The position numbers and the translations under genes were made by a program. 64,000 nt of DNA, taken from Niabella ginsenosidivorans. Its GTDB lineage: Bacteria; Bacteroidota; Bacteroidia; Chitinophagales; Chitinophagaceae. The stretch lies in contig NZ_CP015772.1 of the NCBI RefSeq assembly GCF_001654455.1, positions 1,798,001 to 1,862,000 on the forward strand. The letters run 5' to 3'. The notes beneath the pieces are model-generated. The model made no database searches. It was not told the origin of the DNA and worked only from the letters and a program-made list of their open reading frames with translations. Numbering within the stretch: the stretch's first letter is position 1; each line of letters opens with the position of its first letter. This document shows positions 1 to 8,491 of the stretch, piece after piece.

Positions 1-475
1 TATTACCGATGCCAAGGATCTGGAGGTCAATGCCGCCTTCCTTTTCGATCTCTTTTTCGTATTCCGCACAGGCGGCCTTAACGGCTTCTTTGCTCACCTC
101 TCCGCTGGGTATGTGAATGTTCTTCGGATGGATGTCTACATGCGCAAAAAGATGGGTGTGCATAAAGCGATAGTAGCTTTGGATTGCATCACGGCTGATG
201 GGATAATATTCATCCAGATTGAAAGTAACCACATTTTTAAAGCTGAGCTTTTCCTCTTTATGCATGCGCACCAGCTCTGCATATACGGTTTTAGGGCTGG
301 ACCCTGTTGCAAGCCCCAGCACGCATTTCTGTTTTGCTTTTTGTTTGGCACGGATCAGCTCTGCGATCTGTCTGGCAATGGCAATAGAACCATCATTGGA
401 ATTTTCGTAAATCTTTACATCTATCTTTTCTAATGAATCCAGGTAATTTTGCTGAGCAGTTTGAGATTTAGGCAT
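1..475 (-). CDS. nagB: Glucosamine-6-phosphate deaminase, N-terminal part (gene runs off the window)
   Basis: About 158 residues are readable from the ATG at 475 to the left edge, with no stop. The family converts glucosamine-6-phosphate to fructose-6-phosphate and ammonia in the cytoplasm. Visible hallmarks are the phosphate-binding loop LGLATGSSPKTVY, the NLDEYYPI segment with the catalytic Asp, and the YYRFMHTHLFAHVDI stretch. The gene starts 30 bases after the stop of the GH20 hexosaminidase on the same strand, so the pair is probably one operon that releases and then breaks down GlcNAc. Some Bacteroidota relatives carry an extra C-terminal LmbE-like domain; that part lies outside the window and cannot be judged. 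Confidence 0.93.
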   Translation of the reverse strand, partial: MPKSQTAQQNYLDSLEKIDVKIYENSNDGSIAIARQIAELIRAKQKAKQKCVLGLATGSSPKTVYAELVRMHKEEKLSFKNVVTFNLDEYYPISRDAIQSYYRFMHTHLFAHVDIHPKNIHIPSGEVSKEAVKAACAEYEKEIEKEGGIDLQILGIGN

Positions 476-505
476 TTTATTCTGTTTTATAATTATATGG
501 ATGCT

Positions 506-2122
506 TTATTTTTTGCCGTAATAATTAGCGTTCCAAAGGTCGTAACGTTTCTTCTGAGTTTCCAGGCGTTTATTGAAATCGTCAAAGTTCCGTTCCGGCT
601 TGGGCGTCCATAATGCTTCAGCCAGGGCCGACATCCGGGGGAAGATCATATATTCTACTTTTTTAGGATTGCCGATATACTCCGTCCATAAATTTGCCTG
701 TCCCCCCCAGATCAGTTTCTTTTCATCATCATTCAGGGAAGGAGGTATAATTTCCCAGTTATATACCTTTTCAACAGGCAGATGGCTCTTATTATGAGTA
801 ATTGTTACCGAGTCTTCATTTGGGGCCTGCTGGTAATCAAAGTAAACATAATTATTGGGGGTCATAATTACCTGGTGCTTTTGTTGTGCTGCTTCAATGC
901 CCCCCTTTTCACCCCGCCAGCTCATCACAGTGGCGTTAGGTGCAAGGCCACCTTCAAGGATCTCATCCCAGCCAATGATATTTTTCCCTTTTGAGTTAAT
1001 GAACTTTTCCATCCGGTGAACGAAATAGCTTTGCAGCTCATGTTCGTCTTTCAGGTTATTGTCCTTTATTCTTTTCTGGCAAACGGGGCATCTTTTCCAG
1101 TTCTCCTTAGGGCATTCATCGCCCCCGATGTGTACATATTTGGAAGGGAACAGGGGCAACACCTCGCTCAATACGTCTTCCAGGAACCGGAAAGTGCTTT
1201 CTTTTCCTGCGCAAAATACATCCGGGAAGACTCCCCAGGTTTGCTGTACCTGCTTGCCGGTTTGAGGTCCGCTCCAGGTAGTACCTTTGGGCGCTTTTGT
1301 TGACTCGTCCGGAAAACAGCTCAGATAAGGATACGCGGCAATAGCAGCAGAGGCGTGGCCGGGCATTTCAATTTCCGGAATAACCGTAATATATCTTTTG
1401 GCGGCATATGCAACAATTTCCTTTACCTGCTCCTGGGTGTAAAATCCGCCATATTTCAGATTGTCATTTCCGGAACCGGGAAAATTGCCAATGATGGTAC
1501 CGTTGCGCCAGGCCCCGACAGCAGTCAGTTTCGGGTATTTTTTTATTTCGATTCTCCAACCCTGGTCATCCGTAAGATGCCAGTGGAAATAGTTCATTTT
1601 ATGTAAGGCAATATAGTCAATATATTTCTTTACAAATTCCACAGGAAAGAAATGACGGCACACATCCAGCATCATTCCCCTGTAGGCCATCGCCGGCGCA
1701 TCTGTAATGGAAACAGCAGGAACAGCAAGAGCGGCGGAGCGTTCCACAGGTAATAATTGTATTAAAGACTGAATGCCGTAAAAAGTACCAGCTTCCGAAT
1801 TTCCGGTTATGCTTATAGCATTGGGAGCTGATTCAAGGCTGTAACCCTCTCCGGAAGCCGGTTGGGTAGCCAGGATAATCCCTTTGGTTCCTTTGGCAAC
1901 TACGGGTAAAGTAAAACCATAATAGGATTTAAGGTAGCTGTTCAGCAGCGCTGCTACGTTTTTATCGGATTTGGCAACAGCAACGATAGGAGTGGAGGGA
2001 CTGATAGTAAAATGACCGCTTTTAACGGTAACGGAGCGGGGTTGGGGTATGATATTTATTTCCTGGGCACCAGTATTCTTTAAGATACAACAAGCTACTA
2101 ATAATAAAATGGCAGTACGCAT
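506..2122 (-). CDS. Beta-N-acetylhexosaminidase, GH20
   Basis: The 538-residue protein begins with a signal peptide (about residues 1-19, ending NTGAQ), so it acts outside the cytoplasm. An N-terminal GH20b-type domain (about 20-140) is followed by the (beta/alpha)8 catalytic domain (about 145-500). The family's catalytic pair is seen at D335-E336 in HIGGDECPK, and WHLTDDQGWR and IPEIEMPGH are also typical. The enzyme removes terminal GlcNAc or GalNAc from glycans by substrate-assisted catalysis. It is followed by nagB, which fits use of the released amino sugar. Length is normal for bacterial GH20 enzymes and there is no sign of damage. The exact natural substrate (chitin oligomers or N-glycans) cannot be read from the sequence. 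Confidence 0.95.
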   Translation of the reverse strand: MRTAILLLVACCILKNTGAQEINIIPQPRSVTVKSGHFTISPSTPIVAVAKSDKNVAALLNSYLKSYYGFTLPVVAKGTKGIILATQPASGEGYSLESAPNAISITGNSEAGTFYGIQSLIQLLPVERSAALAVPAVSITDAPAMAYRGMMLDVCRHFFPVEFVKKYIDYIALHKMNYFHWHLTDDQGWRIEIKKYPKLTAVGAWRNGTIIGNFPGSGNDNLKYGGFYTQEQVKEIVAYAAKRYITVIPEIEMPGHASAAIAAYPYLSCFPDESTKAPKGTTWSGPQTGKQVQQTWGVFPDVFCAGKESTFRFLEDVLSEVLPLFPSKYVHIGGDECPKENWKRCPVCQKRIKDNNLKDEHELQSYFVHRMEKFINSKGKNIIGWDEILEGGLAPNATVMSWRGEKGGIEAAQQKHQVIMTPNNYVYFDYQQAPNEDSVTITHNKSHLPVEKVYNWEIIPPSLNDDEKKLIWGGQANLWTEYIGNPKKVEYMIFPRMSALAEALWTPKPERNFDDFNKRLETQKKRYDLWNANYYGKK

Positions 2123-2257
2123 AATAGAAATTTCAATTTAGTGAGCCAAGTTAAGGATTTTTCATGTGAGAATTTAATAGAAATCAATGCAAACGATTGT
2201 CTTATATTAGCGGCAAAGAAAAACTTTACAGATTTTTACACTGCATAGTATAACTGA

Positions 2258-2779
2258 ATGACCAATATAGAAATTATAGACCGGTTCTTTACTGCGTTTG
2301 GTAACCTGAATGATCGCGACCTGAATGCTTTGTATAGTGATGATGTTATTTACAGCGACCCGCTGTTTGGCCTGCTGCAGGGCCAACAGGTAAAGGAGAA
2401 ATGGGAACTGGTATGTAAGAGCGTAAAGGAGTTGCAACTGACGGTTATCAAAAAGGAAGAGATCGATCATGAATATGCCACCTGCCAGTGGAAAGCCGAA
2501 TACGTATCAGCCAGCACGGGAAAGCCTGTAATCTTCTATTCAAAGTCTTTTATGCGGTTTGCTGACGGAAGGATCACAGAGCACAGCGAAGGGTTCCGTC
2601 TTACGCAGTGGATTGCCCAGGTTTACGGGATCAAAGGCCGGCTTTTCGGATGGCTGAATTTTATGAAGAGAAAAGTGCAGGCCGAATACCAGGAACGGCT
2701 AAATAAATATTCAAAATCAAAAGTTTTTTTTGAAACCGGAAAAAAGCGCCGCCATATTTCTGATTCTTTTGATCAGTAA
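2258..2779 (+). CDS. SnoaL/NTF2-like protein
   Basis: This 173-residue protein opens with a helix-rich stretch (IEIIDRFFTAFGNLNDRDLNALYSD is its first element) followed by DPLFGLLQGQQVKEKWE. That pattern is typical of small SnoaL/NTF2 cone-barrel proteins. Family members bind small hydrophobic ligands or act as simple hydrolases or isomerases, and the fold does not reveal the reaction. There is no signal peptide, so it is probably cytoplasmic. The lysine-rich C-terminal tail (from about residue 140) extends beyond the usual domain. The gene is divergent from the GH20 gene across a 135-base gap. A second member of the same broad fold lies at 61747-62100. Confidence 0.75.
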   Translation: MTNIEIIDRFFTAFGNLNDRDLNALYSDDVIYSDPLFGLLQGQQVKEKWELVCKSVKELQLTVIKKEEIDHEYATCQWKAEYVSASTGKPVIFYSKSFMRFADGRITEHSEGFRLTQWIAQVYGIKGRLFGWLNFMKRKVQAEYQERLNKYSKSKVFFETGKKRRHISDSFDQ

Positions 2780-2925
2780 ATAACCGGGTTTCCGCAGCGT
2801 CCGCTGAATGCGCAGATCATAATAGTTCTCTGCGTGCATCTGCGGGAAAATTGCCCGGGGCCTTCAATTATTTTAATACCGGCAAATGTGTGCAGGAATT
2901 CCTATTTTCGGAAAAATTTTAGGGT

Positions 2926-3948
2926 ATGATCAACAGGAAACGTTTTCTGCAATTGGGATTGCTTACCGGAGCTTCTTCCTTACTGGTAAAAAGCGCAAAA
3001 AGCCGGCAGGCCACGGGTCAGGCAGGCCCCATTGTTATTGCCACCTGGGATGCGGGCCTCGCTGCCAATAAAGGCGCCTGGGAGGTCTTATCACAGGGCG
3101 GCACCGCTTTGGACGCAGTTGAAAATGGCGTAAAAATAACAGAAGCTTCGCAGAACTGTTGTGTGGGCCTGGGTGCCAACCCTGACAGGGATGGCTATGT
3201 AACACTGGATGCCAGCATTATGGATCACCGGTTTAATTGCGGCGCCGTTGGTTTCCTGGAGCGGATCAAACACCCGATTGCTGTTGCAAGGCGGGTTATG
3301 GAAAAAACACCGCATGTAATGCTGGTAGGAAGCGGGGCCCAGCAGTTTGCAGTTGCAGAAGGTTTTCCGCTGGAACCCGAAACACTTTCGGAGGATGCAC
3401 GTAAAGCCTATCAGCAATGGCTGAAGGATTCCCGGTATGCGCCGGCCATTAACAGGGAGAATAAAGGGCATGGCCCTGCTGCTCCTGCAAGATTTGATAA
3501 CGGAGAGTGGAATCATGATACGATAGGAATGCTGGCCATGGATGTAAAAGGCAACCTGAGCGGCAGTTGCACTACCAGCGGTATGGGATTTAAAATGCGT
3601 GGGCGGCTGGGAGATTCACCCATTATTGGCGCCGGTCTTTTTGTGGATAACGAGGTGGGGGCCTGTGTAGCCACCGGGCAGGGAGAAGATATAATAAGGG
3701 TTGCAGGGTCGCACAGCGTGGTGGAAATGATGCGCCAGGGACTGACTCCGGAAATAGCGTGCAAAAAAGTGATTGAGCGCATTGCAGCGATCAAAAAAGA
3801 AGCGGCAAAGCAAATACAGGTGGCGTTTATTGCGCTGGACCGGAATGGTGTTGCAGGGGCATATGCCCTGCATCCGGGGTTCAACTATGCCATTAAAACA
3901 AATGCGCAGGAAAAGCTGATCAATTCAAACAGCCATTTTTCATCTTAA
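2926..3948 (+). CDS. N4-(beta-N-acetylglucosaminyl)-L-asparaginase (glycosylasparaginase)
   Basis: The 340-residue precursor belongs to the Ntn-hydrolase (asparaginase 2) family, which cuts the GlcNAc-Asn bond left after N-glycoprotein breakdown. It begins with a signal-like segment, NRKRFLQLGLLTGASSLL, possibly Tat-type. The autoprocessing site is visible as NHDTIGML: cleavage is expected between D198 and T199, and T199 becomes the N-terminal nucleophile. SGCTTSGMGFKMRGRLGDSP-like and GAGLFVDNEVGACVATGQGE stretches match the substrate-binding region of glycosylasparaginases more than plant-type asparaginases. Its proximity to GH20 and NagB suggests a small N-glycan salvage neighbourhood, though it is on the opposite strand. 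The start chosen is the ATG giving the signal segment; a longer shifted frame upstream is not coding. Confidence 0.9.
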   Translation: MINRKRFLQLGLLTGASSLLVKSAKSRQATGQAGPIVIATWDAGLAANKGAWEVLSQGGTALDAVENGVKITEASQNCCVGLGANPDRDGYVTLDASIMDHRFNCGAVGFLERIKHPIAVARRVMEKTPHVMLVGSGAQQFAVAEGFPLEPETLSEDARKAYQQWLKDSRYAPAINRENKGHGPAAPARFDNGEWNHDTIGMLAMDVKGNLSGSCTTSGMGFKMRGRLGDSPIIGAGLFVDNEVGACVATGQGEDIIRVAGSHSVVEMMRQGLTPEIACKKVIERIAAIKKEAAKQIQVAFIALDRNGVAGAYALHPGFNYAIKTNAQEKLINSNSHFSS

Positions 3949-3995
3949 ATAACAGGTGTTATACACGGGCAGTTTAGCGGGCTAAAACAGGAAAA

Positions 3996-4739
3996 ATGAA
4001 AGGAGGATATAACGATTTTACAATTGAGATTGCGACTACTGATTTTGAATCAACCAAAAATGCGGTGGCCGGAGGGGCCGACCGTATTGAATTGTGCGCC
4101 AATCTGGGCGAAGGGGGTACTACACAATCCTATGGCGTCATAAGAAGGGTGCGGGAGCAGTTTGACATCCCGGTGTACCCGATCATACGTGTAAGGGGCG
4201 GTGATTTTTTGTATACTGAAGAGGAGTATGAATGCATGATGGCTGATGCCCTGAATTGTAAAGCGCTGGACTGTGATGGGGTGGTTGCTGGATTTTTAAA
4301 AGCAAACGGAGAAATAGATGTGGCGCGCACTGCAAAAATAGTGGAGGCAGTATATCCGCTGGGAGTTACTTTTCATCGTGCGTTTGACCGTTGTAAGGAT
4401 CCCTTGCAGGCGCTGGAGCAAATCATTGATACCGGCTGTAAGCGGATCTTAACAAGCGGGCAGGAAACCACAGCTATTAAAGGAAGCAGGCTGATAAAAC
4501 AGCTAATGGAGCAGGCTGCAGGCAGGATCATTATTATGCCGGGAAGCGGCGTGCGGGCAGATAATGTAAAAGCACTGGCTGACAGCACGGGTTGTGTTGA
4601 GTTTCACAGTTCGCTAAGAGAACTGATCCCTTCTAAAATGAAATATATTGCACCCGCTTTTGCAAAAGACGAAGAAAGCCTCCGGCATCCGGGAATAAAC
4701 CCTGCTGCGGTAGCCGCTTTTAAAAAAGCTTTGCAATAA
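3996..4739 (+). CDS. cutC: CutC family protein
   Basis: The 247-residue protein is a TIM-barrel member of the CutC family. Typical stretches are IEIATTDFESTKNAVAGGAD, RIELCANLGEGGTTQSYG and the HRAFDRCKDPLQALEQ segment, and near the end a TSGQET motif leads to the phosphate-loop-like IIIMPGSGVRADN. CutC was named for copper tolerance in E. coli, but a direct role in copper handling is disputed, so the biochemical function should be treated as uncertain. No signal peptide is seen, so it is cytoplasmic. It follows the glycosylasparaginase gene by 47 bases and precedes the DMT-family gene by 16 bases; the three are probably co-transcribed. Confidence 0.93.
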   Translation: MKGGYNDFTIEIATTDFESTKNAVAGGADRIELCANLGEGGTTQSYGVIRRVREQFDIPVYPIIRVRGGDFLYTEEEYECMMADALNCKALDCDGVVAGFLKANGEIDVARTAKIVEAVYPLGVTFHRAFDRCKDPLQALEQIIDTGCKRILTSGQETTAIKGSRLIKQLMEQAAGRIIIMPGSGVRADNVKALADSTGCVEFHSSLRELIPSKMKYIAPAFAKDEESLRHPGINPAAVAAFKKALQ

Positions 4740-4755
4740 ACCAGGTATTCATCGT

Positions 4756-5097
4756 ATGTTTTACAGAACCATTCTTTTATTGATCTGTTCCAATGTTTTT
4801 ATGACACTGGCCTGGTATCATCATCTAAAAAATGAAGGCTGGCCGCTGTGGAAGGCAATTGTGCTGAGCTGGCTGATCGCCTTTTTTGAGTATTGCCTGG
4901 CGGTGCCTGCCAACAGGATCGGTCAAAGGGAGGGAATGAATCTGTTCCAGCTAAAGATTACACAGGAAGTAATTACATTGAGCGTGTTTACCATCTATGC
5001 GGTGGTCTTTGCCAATACAGCTTTTCACTGGAAATACCTTGTAAGCTTTATTTTGCTGATAGGTGCCGTTTATTTTGTTTTTGCAGATATTAAATAG
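4756..5097 (+). CDS. DMT family small membrane protein (DUF486 type)
   Basis: This is a 113-residue protein with four hydrophobic segments (about residues 3-20, 32-50, 70-90 and 92-110). The order, with LAWYHHLK after helix 1, FFEYCLAVPANRIG after helix 2 and LKITQEVITL before helix 3, is characteristic of the DUF486/DMT_6 family. The proteins resemble half of a drug/metabolite transporter, and their substrate is unknown. The gene starts 16 bases after cutC and is probably the last gene of that plus-strand unit. No obvious terminator follows before the convergent SH3b gene apart from the bidirectional hairpin at 5251-5270. Confidence 0.85.
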   Translation: MFYRTILLLICSNVFMTLAWYHHLKNEGWPLWKAIVLSWLIAFFEYCLAVPANRIGQREGMNLFQLKITQEVITLSVFTIYAVVFANTAFHWKYLVSFILLIGAVYFVFADIK

Positions 5098-5250
5098 GAA
5101 CTGCCCGTAAAAACATTGATGTTGAGCATCAATAATGCTTTAAAATGTACGTTTTGATAAAAAGCGCGTTTTATGACCAACAAGCCCTTGTGAAGAGCAA
5201 CGTAATACCTGCCTGCATTTTGTATTTCCGGAAGATCTTAAAATAAAAAA

Positions 5251-5270
5251 AGCTCCGTACAGCCGGAGCT
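5251..5270 (-). terminator. Rho-independent terminator between convergent genes
   Basis: A perfect 7-bp stem (AGCTCCG / CGGAGCT) with a 6-base loop is flanked by an A-run on the left and four Ts on the right. Read on the minus strand the A-run becomes a T-tract directly after the stem, which fits termination of the SH3b gene ending at 5297. It can also serve the plus-strand DMT gene ending at 5097. Confidence 0.8.
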
Positions 5271-5296
5271 TTTTGAATGGGGTTCTTTGGTGGTAA

Positions 5297-5716
5297 TTAT
5301 GCAACCGGTTCCAGGTACTGGGAATAGGCATAACCTTCTGTTCCGTCATCAGTGCGTACAGAGGCCCACTGGTCATTGGCCTGGCTGATCAGGGTAATGA
5401 TCTCGTCCTTCTGCGCTTTACCCACAATAGGCTGATCGGTACCAGGGCCCTTACGGATATTCAATGCTGTTTCCTGGGTGGCAACCCTTACTTTAGAACC
5501 CGGGTCCGCTTTTGCATTTACGTTCAGTACCAGATCACCACTGGCATAGTTAGGGTCGATCTGGTTGTAGATGTCCCACAACTGGTCTTTCACAGCCCCG
5601 CTTGGAGCATCTCCGTCAATATATAAAACACTATCCTGCTCTCTTACGGCAAGGTTGGTAACGCCTGCTGCATTGGCGGCGTCTATCAATGCTTTGTATT
5701 TATCTTGTAATGCCAT
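5297..5716 (-). CDS. SH3b-domain protein with an N-terminal BON-like segment
   Basis: The 139-residue protein has a C-terminal bacterial SH3 domain (about residues 76-137): ALNIRKGPGTDQPIVGKAQK, then DQWASVRTDDGTEGYAYSQYL. The first 70 residues (YKALIDAANAAGVTNLAV, then VLYIDGDAPSGAVKDQLWD) resemble a BON-like or LysM-associated fold. No signal peptide is recognisable, which is odd for an SH3b protein that would usually bind cell-wall material. It lies directly downstream of the BON lipoprotein gene. If the frameshift in that gene is repaired, the two are separated by only 12 bases, so they are probably one operon. Confidence 0.8.
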   Translation of the reverse strand: MALQDKYKALIDAANAAGVTNLAVREQDSVLYIDGDAPSGAVKDQLWDIYNQIDPNYASGDLVLNVNAKADPGSKVRVATQETALNIRKGPGTDQPIVGKAQKDEIITLISQANDQWASVRTDDGTEGYAYSQYLEPVA

Positions 5717-5728
5717 GTTTTTAATTTT

Positions 5729-6213
5729 TTATTTTACAGTTAAACCGGTACTTACTACTTTTTTAGGATGTGTGCCCTGTACTTTCTGCATCAGCTTTTG
5801 CAGGTCTGCTTTTTTTATTTCACCAGTCAGGGTCACTGTACCGTCGGCCGCCACATCTGCTTTTACGGTAGGATTGTCTTTAATGGCGTCATTTACTTTG
5901 CTTGTCAGGCTGTCGGCTGCTGTAATAACCGGGGGGGAGGAGGGGGTGGCACCGTAGCCTCGTTTATAACAGATTTAACTCCTTTTACTTCTTTTACAGC
6001 CGGATCAACAGCTGTTTTTGTAGCATCATCCTTCACTGTGCCGGTAATAGTAACCGCGCCGTCCTTAACATCAGAAGTCAGACCGGAGAAATCAGGATTT
6101 GTTGCTAATTTGGTATCAACGTCTTTTTTAATGTCGGCATCGCTTTTTCCCTTGCAGGCGGGCAGGGCAAAAACAAATGCAGCGAAGGCAATCATAGCCA
6201 GTATTCTTTTCAT
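5729..6213 (-). pseudogene. Two-BON-domain lipoprotein, frameshifted at a G7/C7 run
   Basis: The readable frame starts at 6213 with a lipoprotein signal (MKRILAMIAFAAFVFALPAC, lipid Cys at 20) and one BON domain (about residues 25-85). It then runs through a proline tract and stops at 5905 after 102 residues. The next bases, in another frame, encode a second BON domain (DSLTSKVNDAIKDNPTVKAD, then ADGTVTLTGEIKKADLQKLM) ending with a stop at 5729. Adding one base to the seven-base homopolymer (plus strand G at 5931-5937) joins the halves into a 161-residue protein. BON domains are thought to bind phospholipid at the envelope. The 102-residue product could still be made. Cause unknown: slippery tract, true mutation or sequencing error. 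Confidence 0.85.
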
Positions 6214-6413
6214 TGATTTGGGATTTTAGTGAAAAAAAAATTTACCTAACGAATATAAGTTAAAATGAAAATAAAAGGATGAATGCACTGTTTTTTATTT
6301 CTTAATTTTTAGGATAACAGGAGGCCGGCTCATTATCTGTAGTCCATAGTTCATGGTCCATAGATAATGGGTCATAGTTCCTCTCAATTCCGACGGCTCA
6401 ATTCTGAAATCCA

Positions 6414-8381
6414 TTACAGTGCTTTTTCTTCAAGCTCCATCAGCTTTGTAAAAAGTTCCTCATATTTTTTTTCCAGCTGGTGATTTTCAGTAACAGCGTT
6501 CTTATATTCCTGTTCGGTCTTCAGGAAACGGTCTTTATTGGAATACAGTTCCGGGTCTGCCAGATCCTTCTCCAGGGTTAGCATCCGCTCCTTGTTTTTA
6601 TTCAAAGCCTCTTCTGCCTGCTGAAACAATTTTTGATGGCGTTGAATCTCTTTTTTCAGTTCTTTATTAACTGGCCCGTTTACAGCAGGCGGAGGTGCCG
6701 GTATTGTTATTGCTTTTTCCTGCGGTTGCCGCTGCTGTACCTCGGGTCTGGTTGCTTCTTCTTTTTTGCCGGCATTGTTCTTTTTCATGCGCTCATTCCA
6801 GGCTACCCATTCATCATAGGGCCCTTTGAATTCCTTTATTTGCCCGTCAACAATCTCCCATATTTTATTGGCTGTTTTGGCAATGAAATGCCTGTCGTGG
6901 CTTACCAGAATCAGTGTGCCTTCATACCGGTTCAGTGCGCTGATCAGCAGGTCTACACTGTGCATGTCCAGGTGGTTGGTTGGTTCGTCCAGCATCAGGA
7001 AATTGGCCCTGCTTATGATGGTTTTGGCAAGGGCCACCCGTGCCTTTTCACCTCCGCTCAGGATCTTTATTTTTTTATCGGCATCATCCCCGCTAAACAG
7101 GAAGCAGCCCAGTAAAGCACGCAGCTCAAGGTCTGTCATCTGGCTGCCGCATTCCCGCATTTCATCCAGTATGGTATTGTTTAAATTCAGCGCTTCCAAC
7201 TGGTGTTGCGCATAAAAGCTTTCTTCAACATTGTGGCCCCATTTCCGGTTGCCGGTAAAGGATTCGGCATCTGCTATGATCCGTAACAGGGTCGATTTCC
7301 CTTTTCCGTTGGCGCCGATCAATGCAATTTTATCGCCACGCTCAATTCCGGCAGCCGCGTTTTTCAGAATCGCGTTATCTCCAAAGGCTTTTGATAAATG
7401 ATCCAGCTCTACGATCATGCGCCCGGGCACTTTATCTACCCTGAAATTGATCCTCAGGTCGGGCCGCTCTATTGCTACATCTTCAATGCGCTCTAACTTA
7501 TCCAGCTTTTTTATAATGCTTTGCGCCATCGCAGCTTTGCTGGCTTTGGCGCGGAAACGCTCCACCAGCCGCTCGTTCTGTTTAATATAATCCTGCTGGT
7601 TCTCATAAGCCTTCTGCTGCATTTCTATGCGTACCGCTTTTTCTTTTTCATAGAACTCATAGTTGCCGTTATAAAAATGCAGCTGGCGCTGGTAAAGTTC
7701 CACGATCTTTGTAACCATCCGGTTCAGGAAATACTTGTCATGGCTTACAATGACCACGGCTCCCTGGTAGTGCTGAAGATATTTCTCCAGCCATTCAATA
7801 GAAGGCAGGTCCAGGTGGTTCGTCGGCTCATCCAGCAGCAGCAGGTCAGGCTGTGCCAGGATCATTTTTGCAAGCAGCACACGCATGCGCCAGCCTCCGC
7901 TGAATTCCTTATAAGGGCGGTTCAGGTCTGCATTGGCAAAGCCAAGTCCCTGTAATACTTCCTCGGTTTTATGCTGGATGTTATAACCGCCCAGCAGTTC
8001 CAGTTCATGCAGCTTATCCGTATATTCCAGCAAGGTCTTTTCGTCGCCGGTTTGCTCCAGCTCTTTTCCCAGTACTTCGATCTCTTTTTCCAGTTGCAAT
8101 ACTTTTTCAAAAGCGCTCATGGCTACCTGTAAAATAGATTCATTGGTGTCAAAGCTCAGCAGATCCTGGTGCAGATACCCGATGGTGGTTTCACGGCCGC
8201 GCTCCACAGTACCGGCAGAAGGCGTATATTGTCCTACCAGTACTTTCAGCAGGGTCGATTTCCCGGTTCCGTTATAGCCGATCAACCCGATACGTTCATT
8301 GGGCTGGATGTGCCAGGTAGCGTCCTGCACAATGATCCGGGCACCAAATTCAAACGTAACATTCTGTAAGCCAACTAGCAT
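6414..8381 (-). CDS. ABC-F family ATP-binding protein
   Basis: The 655-residue soluble protein has two ABC modules and no membrane segments, as expected of ABC-F proteins that act on ribosomes (translation factors or antibiotic protection). Module 1 shows Walker A GYNGTGKSTLL, signature FSGGWRMRV and Walker B LLLLDEPTNHLD. Module 2 shows GANGKGKSTLL, LSGGEKARVAL and FLMLDEPTNHLD. Between them is the charged linker (about residues 235-320: KEKAVRIEMQQKAYENQQDY) that contacts the ribosome in known members. The C-terminal 90 residues form a coiled coil, as in Uup-like proteins. A resistance role cannot be inferred from sequence. It is a single gene with about 35 bases to the left and is divergent from the DUF3347 gene. 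Confidence 0.92.
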   Translation of the reverse strand: MLVGLQNVTFEFGARIIVQDATWHIQPNERIGLIGYNGTGKSTLLKVLVGQYTPSAGTVERGRETTIGYLHQDLLSFDTNESILQVAMSAFEKVLQLEKEIEVLGKELEQTGDEKTLLEYTDKLHELELLGGYNIQHKTEEVLQGLGFANADLNRPYKEFSGGWRMRVLLAKMILAQPDLLLLDEPTNHLDLPSIEWLEKYLQHYQGAVVIVSHDKYFLNRMVTKIVELYQRQLHFYNGNYEFYEKEKAVRIEMQQKAYENQQDYIKQNERLVERFRAKASKAAMAQSIIKKLDKLERIEDVAIERPDLRINFRVDKVPGRMIVELDHLSKAFGDNAILKNAAAGIERGDKIALIGANGKGKSTLLRIIADAESFTGNRKWGHNVEESFYAQHQLEALNLNNTILDEMRECGSQMTDLELRALLGCFLFSGDDADKKIKILSGGEKARVALAKTIISRANFLMLDEPTNHLDMHSVDLLISALNRYEGTLILVSHDRHFIAKTANKIWEIVDGQIKEFKGPYDEWVAWNERMKKNNAGKKEEATRPEVQQRQPQEKAITIPAPPPAVNGPVNKELKKEIQRHQKLFQQAEEALNKNKERMLTLEKDLADPELYSNKDRFLKTEQEYKNAVTENHQLEKKYEELFTKLMELEEKAL

Positions 8382-8491
8382 ATCTTACTTTTTATTTGTA
8401 CTAATGATCAACCGATTGTTGATTTATTATTATTTTTGCTTTTTAAAACCTGCAAATTTAGCTAATAGATGCGAGTAAATGATATACAGGT

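Noticed and set aside
2776-2860. CGCAGATCAT / TCTGCGTGCATCTGCGG text resembling a hairpin or repeat
   Set aside because: Short, imperfect and seen once; typical of AT-poor spacer text and not enough for a feature.
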